The position numbers and the translations under genes are program-made. Of a stretch of 64,000 nt of DNA, positions 31,634-40,943 are shown piece after piece. Source of the DNA: Burkholderiaceae bacterium (lineage in GTDB: Bacteria > Pseudomonadota > Gammaproteobacteria > Burkholderiales > Burkholderiaceae). Each line of letters begins with the position of its first letter. Positions within the stretch are counted from its first letter, which is position 1. The stretch covers positions 1-64,000 of the forward strand of contig JAHFQJ010000009.1 of the NCBI GenBank assembly GCA_023266335.1, in the 5' to 3' direction. The notes under the pieces are model-generated. The model made no database searches. It was not told the DNA's origin and was given only the letters and a program-made list of their open reading frames with translations.

Positions 31634-31657
31634 TATAAATGATAATTATTTGCATTA
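31634..31657 (-). promoter_or_regulatory. Candidate Fur box upstream of the iron-binding protein gene
   Basis: tataaatgataattatttgcatta resembles Fur consensus GATAATGATAATCATTATC. Confidence 0.45.
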
Positions 31658-31739
31658 CAATCTACTCTATACAATATTATAGAAAAAAATGTATTATTTA
31701 GATATAATGTCTTGTTGTAATTAAGTTTATTTAATAGTC

Positions 31740-32981
31740 ATGTATTTGTTTGCATTTGCCTTACGACATCCGCATGCGCCGTTAACAATACGTGAAAAAT
31801 TCTCAATTACTAATCAGCATATCAAACAAGCTTATGATTCATTAAATTCTATTGCCAATATTTATCCATCTGTCAATTATAAAAATAGTTTTATTTTATC
31901 TACTTGTAACCGCAGTGAAATTTATATTTATTTAAGTGATAATAATACAGAACATGTTTTAAATTGGTGGGCAGATTTTTGCAGACAGCCGCTCAAAGAT
32001 TTAAAGAAATATGTTGATATTTACGCTGAAGAAAAAGCTGTGTTTCATTTTTTTGAGGTTGCTTGCGGGGCTGATTCAATGGTGTTAGGCGAAACTCAAA
32101 TCAGTAAGCAAATAAAAGATGCATATGCACAAGCTCAAAGCATATCAACTTTAAGCCCTTATCTGCACTCAATAATTCAGAAATCTTTAAATTGTTCTAA
32201 AGAAGTAAGAACTAAAACTAATATTGGCAAATTTTCCATATCATTTGCTAGTGCCGGTATTACATTGGCTCAACATATTTTTACACATATGCATAAGCAA
32301 AATATGTTATTTATTGGAGCTGGTGAAATGATGCAGACTTTAGCTGCACATTTTTCTCTGCAGAATCCGCAAAAAATTACCATTGCGAATAGAAGTTTTG
32401 AAAATGCACAAGATTTAGTAAAAATGCGGTTACAAAATTATACGGGCAGAATTGAAATTCAATCTTTAGAAAATGTTAAAAATTTATTAGCAGAATCAGA
32501 TATTACAGTGTGCTGTATTGAATATACTAATAATCTTTTAATTAATTCAGAAGATATACAAAAAAGTTTAAAAAAGCGCCGTTATAAGCCAATGTATTTA
32601 TTAGATTTATCCGTGCCTTTGGTTATTGATGCTGGTATAAAAAAATTAAGTGATGCTTTTTTTTATAATGTAGATGATTTAAGCTATATTATTGAGAATG
32701 GGCAATCAAAAAGAAATGAAGCCAAAAAAGAAGCCGAACAAATTATTATTAAACATATACAGCAATTTGATATTTGGAAAAAGAATTACACAATTAAGCC
32801 GTTAATAAGCAAAATTCAAAATAAATTAAACAAACAAATGCAGGCTTGCTTAAATGACAATAACTCTACCGAAGCTGTCTTACAAAAATTTATGCAGTAT
32901 AATTTACATAATTTATTGCAGTTATTGCCAGATTTAACACAGGAGCAACAGGATAAATTTAATAAATATTTAGATGATTAA
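31740..32981 (+). CDS. hemA: Glutamyl-tRNA reductase
   Basis: LSTCNRSEIYIY, GADSMVLGETQISKQIKDAY, FIGAGEMMQTLAAHF. Confidence 0.95.
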   Translation: MYLFAFALRHPHAPLTIREKFSITNQHIKQAYDSLNSIANIYPSVNYKNSFILSTCNRSEIYIYLSDNNTEHVLNWWADFCRQPLKDLKKYVDIYAEEKAVFHFFEVACGADSMVLGETQISKQIKDAYAQAQSISTLSPYLHSIIQKSLNCSKEVRTKTNIGKFSISFASAGITLAQHIFTHMHKQNMLFIGAGEMMQTLAAHFSLQNPQKITIANRSFENAQDLVKMRLQNYTGRIEIQSLENVKNLLAESDITVCCIEYTNNLLINSEDIQKSLKKRRYKPMYLLDLSVPLVIDAGIKKLSDAFFYNVDDLSYIIENGQSKRNEAKKEAEQIIIKHIQQFDIWKKNYTIKPLISKIQNKLNKQMQACLNDNNSTEAVLQKFMQYNLHNLLQLLPDLTQEQQDKFNKYLDD

Positions 32982-32989
32982 AGTTTCCT

Positions 32990-35900
32990 CTAAATATTCT
33001 GCTTACAATATTCCACCCAATTTTTAGTGATTTTTTCCTGAAGAGTATTTTGCCCTAATCTAGCATTTAATGCGTCAAAATCTACTTTATCTAAATCTTG
33101 GTCTTGGTTAAAACAAGAAAATACATATTCAATTGTTCCATCTGCTTTTTTATGCGGCTGGAGGCATTGAGCGCATATTTCTTTCATCATACACTGCATG
33201 GGGCTATTAATTGAGGCAATTGCAAAATGATTGGTTTTCAAATATGGTTTTAAAATTCCATGTCTTGCCATACCGACAGCTGCCATCATTTTATCTGAAC
33301 CGATTGCTATAATGCGGTCAACATCTAATGTATTAATTAAGGTTTCACCTAATGAACCATCGGCATAGGCTTTAATTGCCTGCACTATGTTGCCGGTAAA
33401 GCTTTTATCCTGCGGTCTTTGAGTGTTAGGATAAAACCCTGGTGCTTCATCACAGCACCATACAATGGTATCAGCGGCGGCTTCAATTTCTGCAATTTTA
33501 TATCTATCTTGTAATTTTTTATAGCCGGCGAAGTATAAAACTTTAGAACCGGCTTCCCTAAGCGCAGCCCCAATTGAAAATAATACGGCATTTCCTAAAC
33601 CGCCACCAGCCAGCATGACGGTTTCACCGCCTTGAATATGAGTTGGTGTGCCGGTTGGTCCCATCAGCACAACGGGTTCTCCAGCTTTAAGACTAGCACA
33701 TAAATTAGACGAACCGCCCATTTCCAGTGCAATACAGCTAACTAAGCCTTTTTGTTTATCTACCCAAGCACCGGTTAAAGCTATTCCTTCCATTGCTAAT
33801 ATGGTGTTAGTTTTCATATCACGATGAGCCAAACTTTCAAAATTCTGCAGCCGGTAAAACTGCCCCGGTTGAAATTGTTGTGCAGCAAAAGGAGCTTGTA
33901 TAATAATTTCAACAATATTTGGAGTTAGACGTTTTACTTCATATACATTTGCACGAAGTGATTTGTTTAAATCATCGGATAAATTATTGTTATTTACATT
34001 TTGATCATGATTATATTTGATGCTGTTATTTTGATTTTTAACTTTATTCGCTTCTTGTAATTTATAGTTATATCGATTTTCTTTTTGTTCTGCAGTAAAT
34101 TTATCAATATTATCTTGCATATTTTGATGATTAACTGCTTCATTTTTAAACTTAATATTTTTGTCTTGGACTTGTTTTAATACTTTAGTGATAATTGGAT
34201 AGCCTTGCTTTGCTGAACCCATAGCTTTAACTACGTTGCCAAAATAACTAGGATGCAAATCACCAAAATAGCTAATAAATTTATTATCCTGTGTTTTATG
34301 CAGCAGAACATGTATCTCTTGAGGTTTTGAAACGGCATATGCTGGTTTTACTTTATTGCCGTTTTCATCGATGGCTTGAAAATATTTTCCATCTAACACA
34401 AATGTATGCATATCTTCCCGTGCCAGCACTGTATTTGGCTGTGTTCCTGCAGCAATAAATATAGTTTTAGCATTAAAGGTAATCGTTTCACCTTCTTTCC
34501 AATAATGATGTTCCATATTGAAAATTTGTTTCTTAAAATTTATATGCGATACGTTTCCGCATTCATCAATATCAAGACTGTGAGGGCTTAAGCATTCAGC
34601 AAAGGATATTCCTTCCTCAAGAGCTTTCTGCACCTCTTCGTGATTAAGAATATATGCTGGGCTGTCAATTAATTGTTTGCGGTAGGCAACGGTAACCCCG
34701 CCCCAATTTTGAATTAATTGAGCGATGTTCGCCTCACGCTTTTTTGCATGGGCTTTTATTCTTTCTTGCTTAATTTCATCTGCATGAAGTAAGAATTCTT
34801 CGGCAATTTTCATTTCTTCCGGTGTCCAAGTTTGTCTTACGCTTTGTTCATTAGAACTTGAAACAAGTGTTTTATAGCGCTGGGCAAATTTTTCTACTTG
34901 TACTGCGTAATATGCCATGCTTTCCGTTGCTGTATCAATTGCAGTTAAACCGCCTCCAATTACCACAATCGGCAAGCGTATCTGCATATTGGATATGCTG
35001 TCAAATTTAGCTGCTCCGCTAAGCTGCAGTCCCATTAAAAAATCTGACGCAGTACGCACACCTTTAGCTAAACCGTTCGGAATATCTAAAATAGTTGGCT
35101 TTCCTGCACCCATAGCCAAAGCAATATGGTCAAAACCCATATCAAAAGCTGTTTGAGCAGTTATAGTACTGCCAAATCTTACCCCGCCAAATAAAGCAAA
35201 TTGTTTTCGTCGTTCTAATAATAAGCGAATAATTTTTAAAAAGTTTTTATCCCACCTGACTGTAATGCCGTATTCTGCAACACCGCCAAACCCAGCAGGG
35301 GAACGCTTATCTAAATCCTCTAATAAATTTTCTACATTATACACAGGTTCAAAATTTATTGCACCACCTGTCATATCTTTACCACAAATTTCAGCAGGCA
35401 AGGGTTCAATTTTTAGTCCGTCAATTCCAACTACTTTATGGCCGTCATTCATTAAATGATGAGATAGTGTATAGCCGGCAGGTCCCATACCGACTATCAG
35501 CACGTCTTTATTTGTATCATTTTGCGGATATGGGCGCTCAATATTTAATGGATTCCACCTTGTTAATAAACTGTATATTTCAAAACCCCAAGGTAAATTC
35601 AACACTGATTTTAATGTTTGAGTTTCTGCTTGAGGAATATCAACCGGAGTTTGCTTTTGGTAAATGCAGGCTTTCATACAGTCATTACAAATTCTATGCC
35701 CCGTAGCGGCTGCCATCGGGTTATCAATGCAAATAATTGCTAATGCAGAAACTGCAAACCCCTGTGTTTTAGCTGCATGAAACTCTGATATTTTTTCTTC
35801 TAAAGGACAGCCAGCAAGTTTTATGCCAAATGTAGATTTCTTATACTCTATATTTTCCGAGCTAGATATTTTTTCCTGCAAACCTTTTGAACAAGAATCC

Positions 35901-36772
35901 TTTCCTTGATTATGGCAATGAATACAGTAATTAGCTTCATCTAAACCGCCAAATAAATTAGTGCCGTTATCAGTTAAAGAAAAAGCTTGACGGCTATTAC
36001 TCGAGCGTTGTCTGATATGCGAAGTATCGATTTTATATGAATTAATATTATTTTCTTCATTTTTATTGACGGAATGAAGCAGATTATTAAAATCTAATTT
36101 TTGAGCCTGTTTAAATAATATACCTGTATATCCGCTGTCAAGATGATAATATTTTAAGCCCCAAGCACAATATTGCATTGACAAATCTAATTCATTTTCA
36201 AATTTTTGTTCATTTTTCTGCCATTCGTTAACTGCATGGGCTAAATATAATTCAAAATGAAGCTGCGGATTTGTTTTATATAAATAATCTGTATCAATTT
36301 TATTTTTTCGATTATTTGCACTAGGCGGCAGGTTAAAAACTGTATGCGGTAAATTAATTTTATAATTAAAATCTGAAACTAACTTTTCTAATTGTGGTTT
36401 AATGACAATTTCATCAATATTTTCTGCAGTTTTGCCATATTTTTGATGACTTTTACGCTGCACAAATAAGCGTTTAACTGTATAAAGAGGGGCTAATTCA
36501 TTGTGTGCTTGACGCAAATTATCTATATCTGATTTTATGTCAAATAATTCAGCAATGAAATCTTCAAGATATGGACTTAATTCTAATAAAAAACTTGCTA
36601 TTTCTTTGTTATGCGCTGGTTTATTCTCTCTATATTCAATTAGCTTTTCTAATAGAAACGGCTGCACAGCTAGATATTTTAAAAATGTTTTATCTAGGCG
36701 TTGTAAGCCTTTAGTTGAGTATAAATCTTCAAATGAGAAGCTGAAAGAGAGGTTTAATTTTGGTTGTTTCAT
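32990..36772 (-). CDS. 1260-aa multidomain FAD/NAD(P) oxidoreductase (GltD-like plus PyrK-like ferredoxin reductase domain)
   Basis: Cys clusters CIHCHNQGKDSC and CNDCMKAC, VLIVGMGPAGYTLSHHL, IVVIGGGLTAIDTATE; C-terminal half FQPGQFYRLQ, MLAGGGLGNAVLFS and CMMKEICAQCLQ. Confidence 0.85.
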   Translation of the reverse strand: MKQPKLNLSFSFSFEDLYSTKGLQRLDKTFLKYLAVQPFLLEKLIEYRENKPAHNKEIASFLLELSPYLEDFIAELFDIKSDIDNLRQAHNELAPLYTVKRLFVQRKSHQKYGKTAENIDEIVIKPQLEKLVSDFNYKINLPHTVFNLPPSANNRKNKIDTDYLYKTNPQLHFELYLAHAVNEWQKNEQKFENELDLSMQYCAWGLKYYHLDSGYTGILFKQAQKLDFNNLLHSVNKNEENNINSYKIDTSHIRQRSSNSRQAFSLTDNGTNLFGGLDEANYCIHCHNQGKDSCSKGLQEKISSSENIEYKKSTFGIKLAGCPLEEKISEFHAAKTQGFAVSALAIICIDNPMAAATGHRICNDCMKACIYQKQTPVDIPQAETQTLKSVLNLPWGFEIYSLLTRWNPLNIERPYPQNDTNKDVLIVGMGPAGYTLSHHLMNDGHKVVGIDGLKIEPLPAEICGKDMTGGAINFEPVYNVENLLEDLDKRSPAGFGGVAEYGITVRWDKNFLKIIRLLLERRKQFALFGGVRFGSTITAQTAFDMGFDHIALAMGAGKPTILDIPNGLAKGVRTASDFLMGLQLSGAAKFDSISNMQIRLPIVVIGGGLTAIDTATESMAYYAVQVEKFAQRYKTLVSSSNEQSVRQTWTPEEMKIAEEFLLHADEIKQERIKAHAKKREANIAQLIQNWGGVTVAYRKQLIDSPAYILNHEEVQKALEEGISFAECLSPHSLDIDECGNVSHINFKKQIFNMEHHYWKEGETITFNAKTIFIAAGTQPNTVLAREDMHTFVLDGKYFQAIDENGNKVKPAYAVSKPQEIHVLLHKTQDNKFISYFGDLHPSYFGNVVKAMGSAKQGYPIITKVLKQVQDKNIKFKNEAVNHQNMQDNIDKFTAEQKENRYNYKLQEANKVKNQNNSIKYNHDQNVNNNNLSDDLNKSLRANVYEVKRLTPNIVEIIIQAPFAAQQFQPGQFYRLQNFESLAHRDMKTNTILAMEGIALTGAWVDKQKGLVSCIALEMGGSSNLCASLKAGEPVVLMGPTGTPTHIQGGETVMLAGGGLGNAVLFSIGAALREAGSKVLYFAGYKKLQDRYKIAEIEAAADTIVWCCDEAPGFYPNTQRPQDKSFTGNIVQAIKAYADGSLGETLINTLDVDRIIAIGSDKMMAAVGMARHGILKPYLKTNHFAIASINSPMQCMMKEICAQCLQPHKKADGTIEYVFSCFNQDQDLDKVDFDALNARLGQNTLQEKITKNWVEYCKQNI

Positions 36773-36800
36773 AAGTTTTGAGCGGGTATTATAGTTTTTA

Positions 36801-38288
36801 TTATTCTGTAAAATTAGCAGCTAGAGAGAGAGACTTTTTTATTTCTTCATATAGATGTTTATATTTGTCGATAATGGATTTTAATTCCATATCATAAGTG
36901 TTATTATTTTTTAAATAACCTTTTCTATTAAATAAGTGTAATAAATTAATAAATTTTATTGACTTATCATTAAAAACATATTTATTATCACTAAAAATTT
37001 TTTCTAAATGTTGATAAATGTCATTATTATTATCAAAAATATTTGTACGAATGAAATCTTTGCCAATAAATAAAGAATTTTCTATTACCTTCTCATTTTC
37101 CTTATGACTTGCTATTCCAGAAACTAGTTTATCTTTCATTTTATTTAAATCATTTGAAATATTTTTATTGTCAATCATCGCTCTTAGGAAAAAAACAACA
37201 TTACTATTACTTTCATGATTTTCTATCTTAAAATGTTGATTATTATTGATATAAATTTGTATAAGCAATATTTGGTAAGGATTTACGTAAGTGGTTTGGG
37301 TTGTAAACTTTTCTATTGTTTCTTTATTTAAATATAAAAAAGCTATGGTAAATTGACTAATTATTTGCTCAATATCTCTTAAAGTTCTTTCTATTTTTAT
37401 ATCTTTAGTTGTATTGCTTTTTATAAGCTCATCTAATAATTCAGTTAAACCTTGAATTTCTTCTTCAATGCCTAATTCTTTTTGCTTAAAATTATGTCGA
37501 ATAAATTCTATGTAATTATCGGGTTCAGGCAAATTATATTTATAATCAATAAACCTTTTTAAATAATGTTTTGCATTAAATTCATTTCCATACAAAGTTT
37601 TTATACTATGGCATAATTGCTCTTCATTTATAGCTAATATAAAAATAATTCCCTCTATATCAAATAAATGTTTAATAGTTTCCAAAAGCTCAATCGCATA
37701 AGTTGGTCTACAACGGTCAAGTTCATCAATAAAAATATAAATTGTATCGTGTTGAGACTTTTCTATAATAGATTTTAAATTGTTTTTAAAGTTATCAATC
37801 GATTTTTTATACTCATCATATTTAGCAATGATGTTTTTGAATATAGTATTAACAGCATCTATAGGTGCTAATGCCGGACCGAATACTTTGCTGACTTGTG
37901 CTATTATATTTAAAATGAAAGATGCTTTTTCAATGTAGTCTTTCCATTCTTTGGAATTTTTAACTATTTGAATTTGCCGATCTATTTCTACCAAAAAATC
38001 AGTGAATGGATCTGATAAATTATCATTTTCCCATGCACTAAAATATAAAGATATTTTTCCTTCCTTATCTAGATTTTCTAAAATATTATCTGCAGTTATT
38101 CCTTCTATTTCATTTCTTAATAAAGCAATAAAAGTAGTTTTTCCGCTTCCCCAACTTCCATTAATCGCTAATGTGGCGGGGCTGTGAATTTTATGTAATA
38201 AAACATGCAAATTCTTTACATGCTGAATTATTTTCAAATTATCTTGTTCAAATTTGTGTTTTAACTTAGTTTTAATATTATTTGTCAT
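36801..38288 (-). CDS. KAP-family P-loop NTPase
   Basis: INGSWGSGKTTFIALL, ISLYFSAWENDNLSDPFTDFLVEI, IFIDELDRCRPTYAIELLETIKHLFDIEGIIFILAIN. Confidence 0.85.
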   Translation of the reverse strand: MTNNIKTKLKHKFEQDNLKIIQHVKNLHVLLHKIHSPATLAINGSWGSGKTTFIALLRNEIEGITADNILENLDKEGKISLYFSAWENDNLSDPFTDFLVEIDRQIQIVKNSKEWKDYIEKASFILNIIAQVSKVFGPALAPIDAVNTIFKNIIAKYDEYKKSIDNFKNNLKSIIEKSQHDTIYIFIDELDRCRPTYAIELLETIKHLFDIEGIIFILAINEEQLCHSIKTLYGNEFNAKHYLKRFIDYKYNLPEPDNYIEFIRHNFKQKELGIEEEIQGLTELLDELIKSNTTKDIKIERTLRDIEQIISQFTIAFLYLNKETIEKFTTQTTYVNPYQILLIQIYINNNQHFKIENHESNSNVVFFLRAMIDNKNISNDLNKMKDKLVSGIASHKENEKVIENSLFIGKDFIRTNIFDNNNDIYQHLEKIFSDNKYVFNDKSIKFINLLHLFNRKGYLKNNNTYDMELKSIIDKYKHLYEEIKKSLSLAANFTE

Positions 38289-38458
38289 GATTTTATATCA
38301 ATTGATTTCCTAAATGATGTTATGCAAGATTATTGTACAAAGCAAGCGTGATTTTATTTAAAATAATAAATACTATTCAGGCAAACCCAGCTAAGACAAA
38401 GGTAAATTATTAAATTTATAATGACAATTTATACTTATACCCGAATTAAAATATGCTC

Positions 38459-38615
38459 TTATTCTTCATATAAATTATGTTGATATACTTTGGCAATTCT
38501 GTTTAATTCATCTATACCTTCAATAACTGTAATGCTTCCTTCGCCAGCTTCTCTCCTTTGTTTAGAGTTTAGCCTTCCTGTCGTAATAAAAATAGCCTTA
38601 CTAATATATTTGAGT
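38459..38615 (-). pseudogene. Mrr-like restriction endonuclease C-terminal remnant
   Basis: Reverse strand reads LKYISKAIFITTGRLNSKQRREAGEGSITVIEGIDELNRIAKVYQHNLYEE*. Confidence 0.5.
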
Positions 38616-38690
38616 TAAATGTTTAATCTTTAAATCCTGCAAATCAAAGCTGAAAGAAAGATTAATCAGTTTTATATTTGCTTGTTTCAT
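38601..38690 (-). repeat. Duplicated 5' end of the 1260-aa oxidoreductase gene
   Basis: Reads MKQANIKLINLSFSFDLQDLKIKHLTQIY*; compare MKQPKLNLSFSFSFEDLYSTKGL at 36772. DNA near-match ctgaaagaRagRttaat...gcttgtttcataa. Confidence 0.55.
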
Positions 38691-38890
38691 AATTTATGAC
38701 ATACTACATCTACATTACAACTGGGATAATTTTAACCACAATCCAGACTTAAATTCAAGTGCTAAAAACTAGCCGGATTTTGTGTAAAATTATATTAATC
38801 TACATAATGGTATGCTACAATTTAATATAAATTAAAGAAAACGTATATTAAAATGCTGGAAAGCAAATACAAAAAAGAAAAGGAATTCTT

Positions 38891-39811
38891 ATGTCAATGT
38901 CCGACCGCGACGGAAAAATTTGGATGGATGGTGAACTAATCGACTGGAGAAGTGCTAATATACACGTATTAACGCATACTCTGCATTACGGCATGGGCGT
39001 CTTTGAAGGTGTAAGAGCTTACCAAACCCCAAACGGCACAGCAATATTCCGTTTAAATGAACATACAAAACGTTTGCTAAATTCAGCCAAAATATTCCAA
39101 ATGAATGTTGCTTATACTTTTGAGCAGCTCAAACAAGCCCAGATTGATGTAGTAAAAATAAATAACCTTGTAACAGCTTATATCAGACCTATTATTTGGG
39201 TAGGCTCTGAAAAATTAGGGATTGCTGCCCGCGGTAATACCATACATGCAGCAGTTGCTGCGTGGACATGGGGAAGCTATTTAGGTGAAGATGGGGTTCA
39301 CAAAGGAATCCGTGTTAAGACATCATCTTATACTAGACATCACGTAAATGTTTCTTTAGTAAGAGCAAAAGCTTCGGGTTATTATATTAATAGTATTTTA
39401 GCTAATCAAGAAGTAACTATTCATGGCTATGATGAAGCTTTATTATTAGATACTGAAGGATATGTCTCAGAAGGTTCAGGGGAAAATATTTTTATTGTAA
39501 AAGAAGGAATATTGTACACTCCAGACTTAGCTTCATGTTTAGATGGAATAACTCGAGGCAGTGTTATACAAATTGCAAATGATTTAGGCTACACCGTTAA
39601 AGAAAAGCGCATTACCCGAGATGAAATATATTGCTGTGATGAAGCATTTTTTACAGGAACTGCTGCTGAAATTACTCCAATCCGCGAACTAGATGACCGT
39701 ACCATCGGCAATGGCGGTCGAGGTGAAATGACTCAAAAAATTCAGCAAGTATATTTTAATGCCGTGCAAGGTAAAGATGAAAAATATAAACATTGGTTAA
39801 CTTTTGTTTAA
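38891..39811 (+). CDS. ilvE: Branched-chain amino acid aminotransferase
   Basis: HTLHYGMGVFEGVRAYQTPNG, AYIRPIIWVG, EGSGENIFIVKEG, GTAAEITPIRELDDR. Confidence 0.96.
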   Translation: MSMSDRDGKIWMDGELIDWRSANIHVLTHTLHYGMGVFEGVRAYQTPNGTAIFRLNEHTKRLLNSAKIFQMNVAYTFEQLKQAQIDVVKINNLVTAYIRPIIWVGSEKLGIAARGNTIHAAVAAWTWGSYLGEDGVHKGIRVKTSSYTRHHVNVSLVRAKASGYYINSILANQEVTIHGYDEALLLDTEGYVSEGSGENIFIVKEGILYTPDLASCLDGITRGSVIQIANDLGYTVKEKRITRDEIYCCDEAFFTGTAAEITPIRELDDRTIGNGGRGEMTQKIQQVYFNAVQGKDEKYKHWLTFV

Positions 39812-39869
39812 AATATAAATCTATATAAAATATTCTATTAACAATCAAAAGATAAGGAATTTAGTAAAT

Positions 39870-40760
39870 ATGTCAAAATTTATGAATCCCTTCACTGATT
39901 ATGCATTTAAAAAGCTGTTTGGTGAAGATGATGCAAAAATCTATCTTATTGATTTTTTAAATAGTATATTAGGTAATAATATTCCTTTTATCACCGATAT
40001 ACAGCATAAGAGAACTGAATTACTAGGCAGACATAATACTGATAGAAATTCAATTTTCGACTTATACTGTACCACAGAGTATGGAGAAAAAATTATTATT
40101 GAAATGCAGAAAATAGAGCAAACTTATTTTAAAGATAGAAGCTTATTTTATGTATCAAGTGCCATTCAAGAACAAAACCGCAAAGGCAAAGTTTCCGGCT
40201 TAGAATGGGACTTTAAATTATCTCCTGTATATTGTGTGGCAATACTTAATTTTTCTTTTGATGATAAGCATCCAGATAAATATTTACATATTGGTAAATT
40301 ATTAGATATAGAAACGCATGAAGAATTAATGGATAGAATTAATTTTGCATTTATTGAAATGCCAAAATTTAAAAAAACCCTCAATAACTGTGAGACAAAG
40401 CAAGATAAATGGTTATATACTTTATATAATTTAGAACGCCTGCAGGATGTACCTTCTGAATTAGAAGACGATGTATTTTTGGAGTTTTTTCATAAAGCTG
40501 AAATTAGTGCCTTAAAAGGTGAAGAACGCGGTAATTATGAAGATAGTCTGAAATATTTTAGAGATTTGCATATAATTGAAATTCAAAATCATCAAAAAGG
40601 CATGCAAAAAGGCATGCAGCAGGGGATACAACAAGGGATAGAGCAAGGTGAAATAAATAAAGCATTAGAGATTGCTGTTAATATGAAAAGAAAAGGTTTA
40701 GATATAAACACCATCGCTGAAATAACTAATTTAAGTGTGGATGAGATAAATAAACTATAG
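39870..40760 (+). CDS. Rpn family recombination-promoting nuclease / PD-(D/E)xK transposase-like
   Basis: FMNPFTDYAFKKLFGEDDAKIYLIDFLNSIL, KIIIEMQKIEQTYFKDRSLFYVSS; C-terminal QKGMQKGMQQGIQQGIEQG repeats. Confidence 0.88.
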   Translation: MSKFMNPFTDYAFKKLFGEDDAKIYLIDFLNSILGNNIPFITDIQHKRTELLGRHNTDRNSIFDLYCTTEYGEKIIIEMQKIEQTYFKDRSLFYVSSAIQEQNRKGKVSGLEWDFKLSPVYCVAILNFSFDDKHPDKYLHIGKLLDIETHEELMDRINFAFIEMPKFKKTLNNCETKQDKWLYTLYNLERLQDVPSELEDDVFLEFFHKAEISALKGEERGNYEDSLKYFRDLHIIEIQNHQKGMQKGMQQGIQQGIEQGEINKALEIAVNMKRKGLDINTIAEITNLSVDEINKL

Positions 40761-40943
40761 TTTATGACCTTCTAGTTAATTTTTTTTATCAAGTTTAAGG
40801 AAAAATACGGCAAATTTAGCTATTGAAAAATCAAAGCTGATGGGATTGATAATAAAATTAAAGATATAATATCTACTAAACAAAGACACTGAAAATATGT
40901 AAATTTTCTTTAGCGGCTTAACATTAAATAAATTGTAAACATT

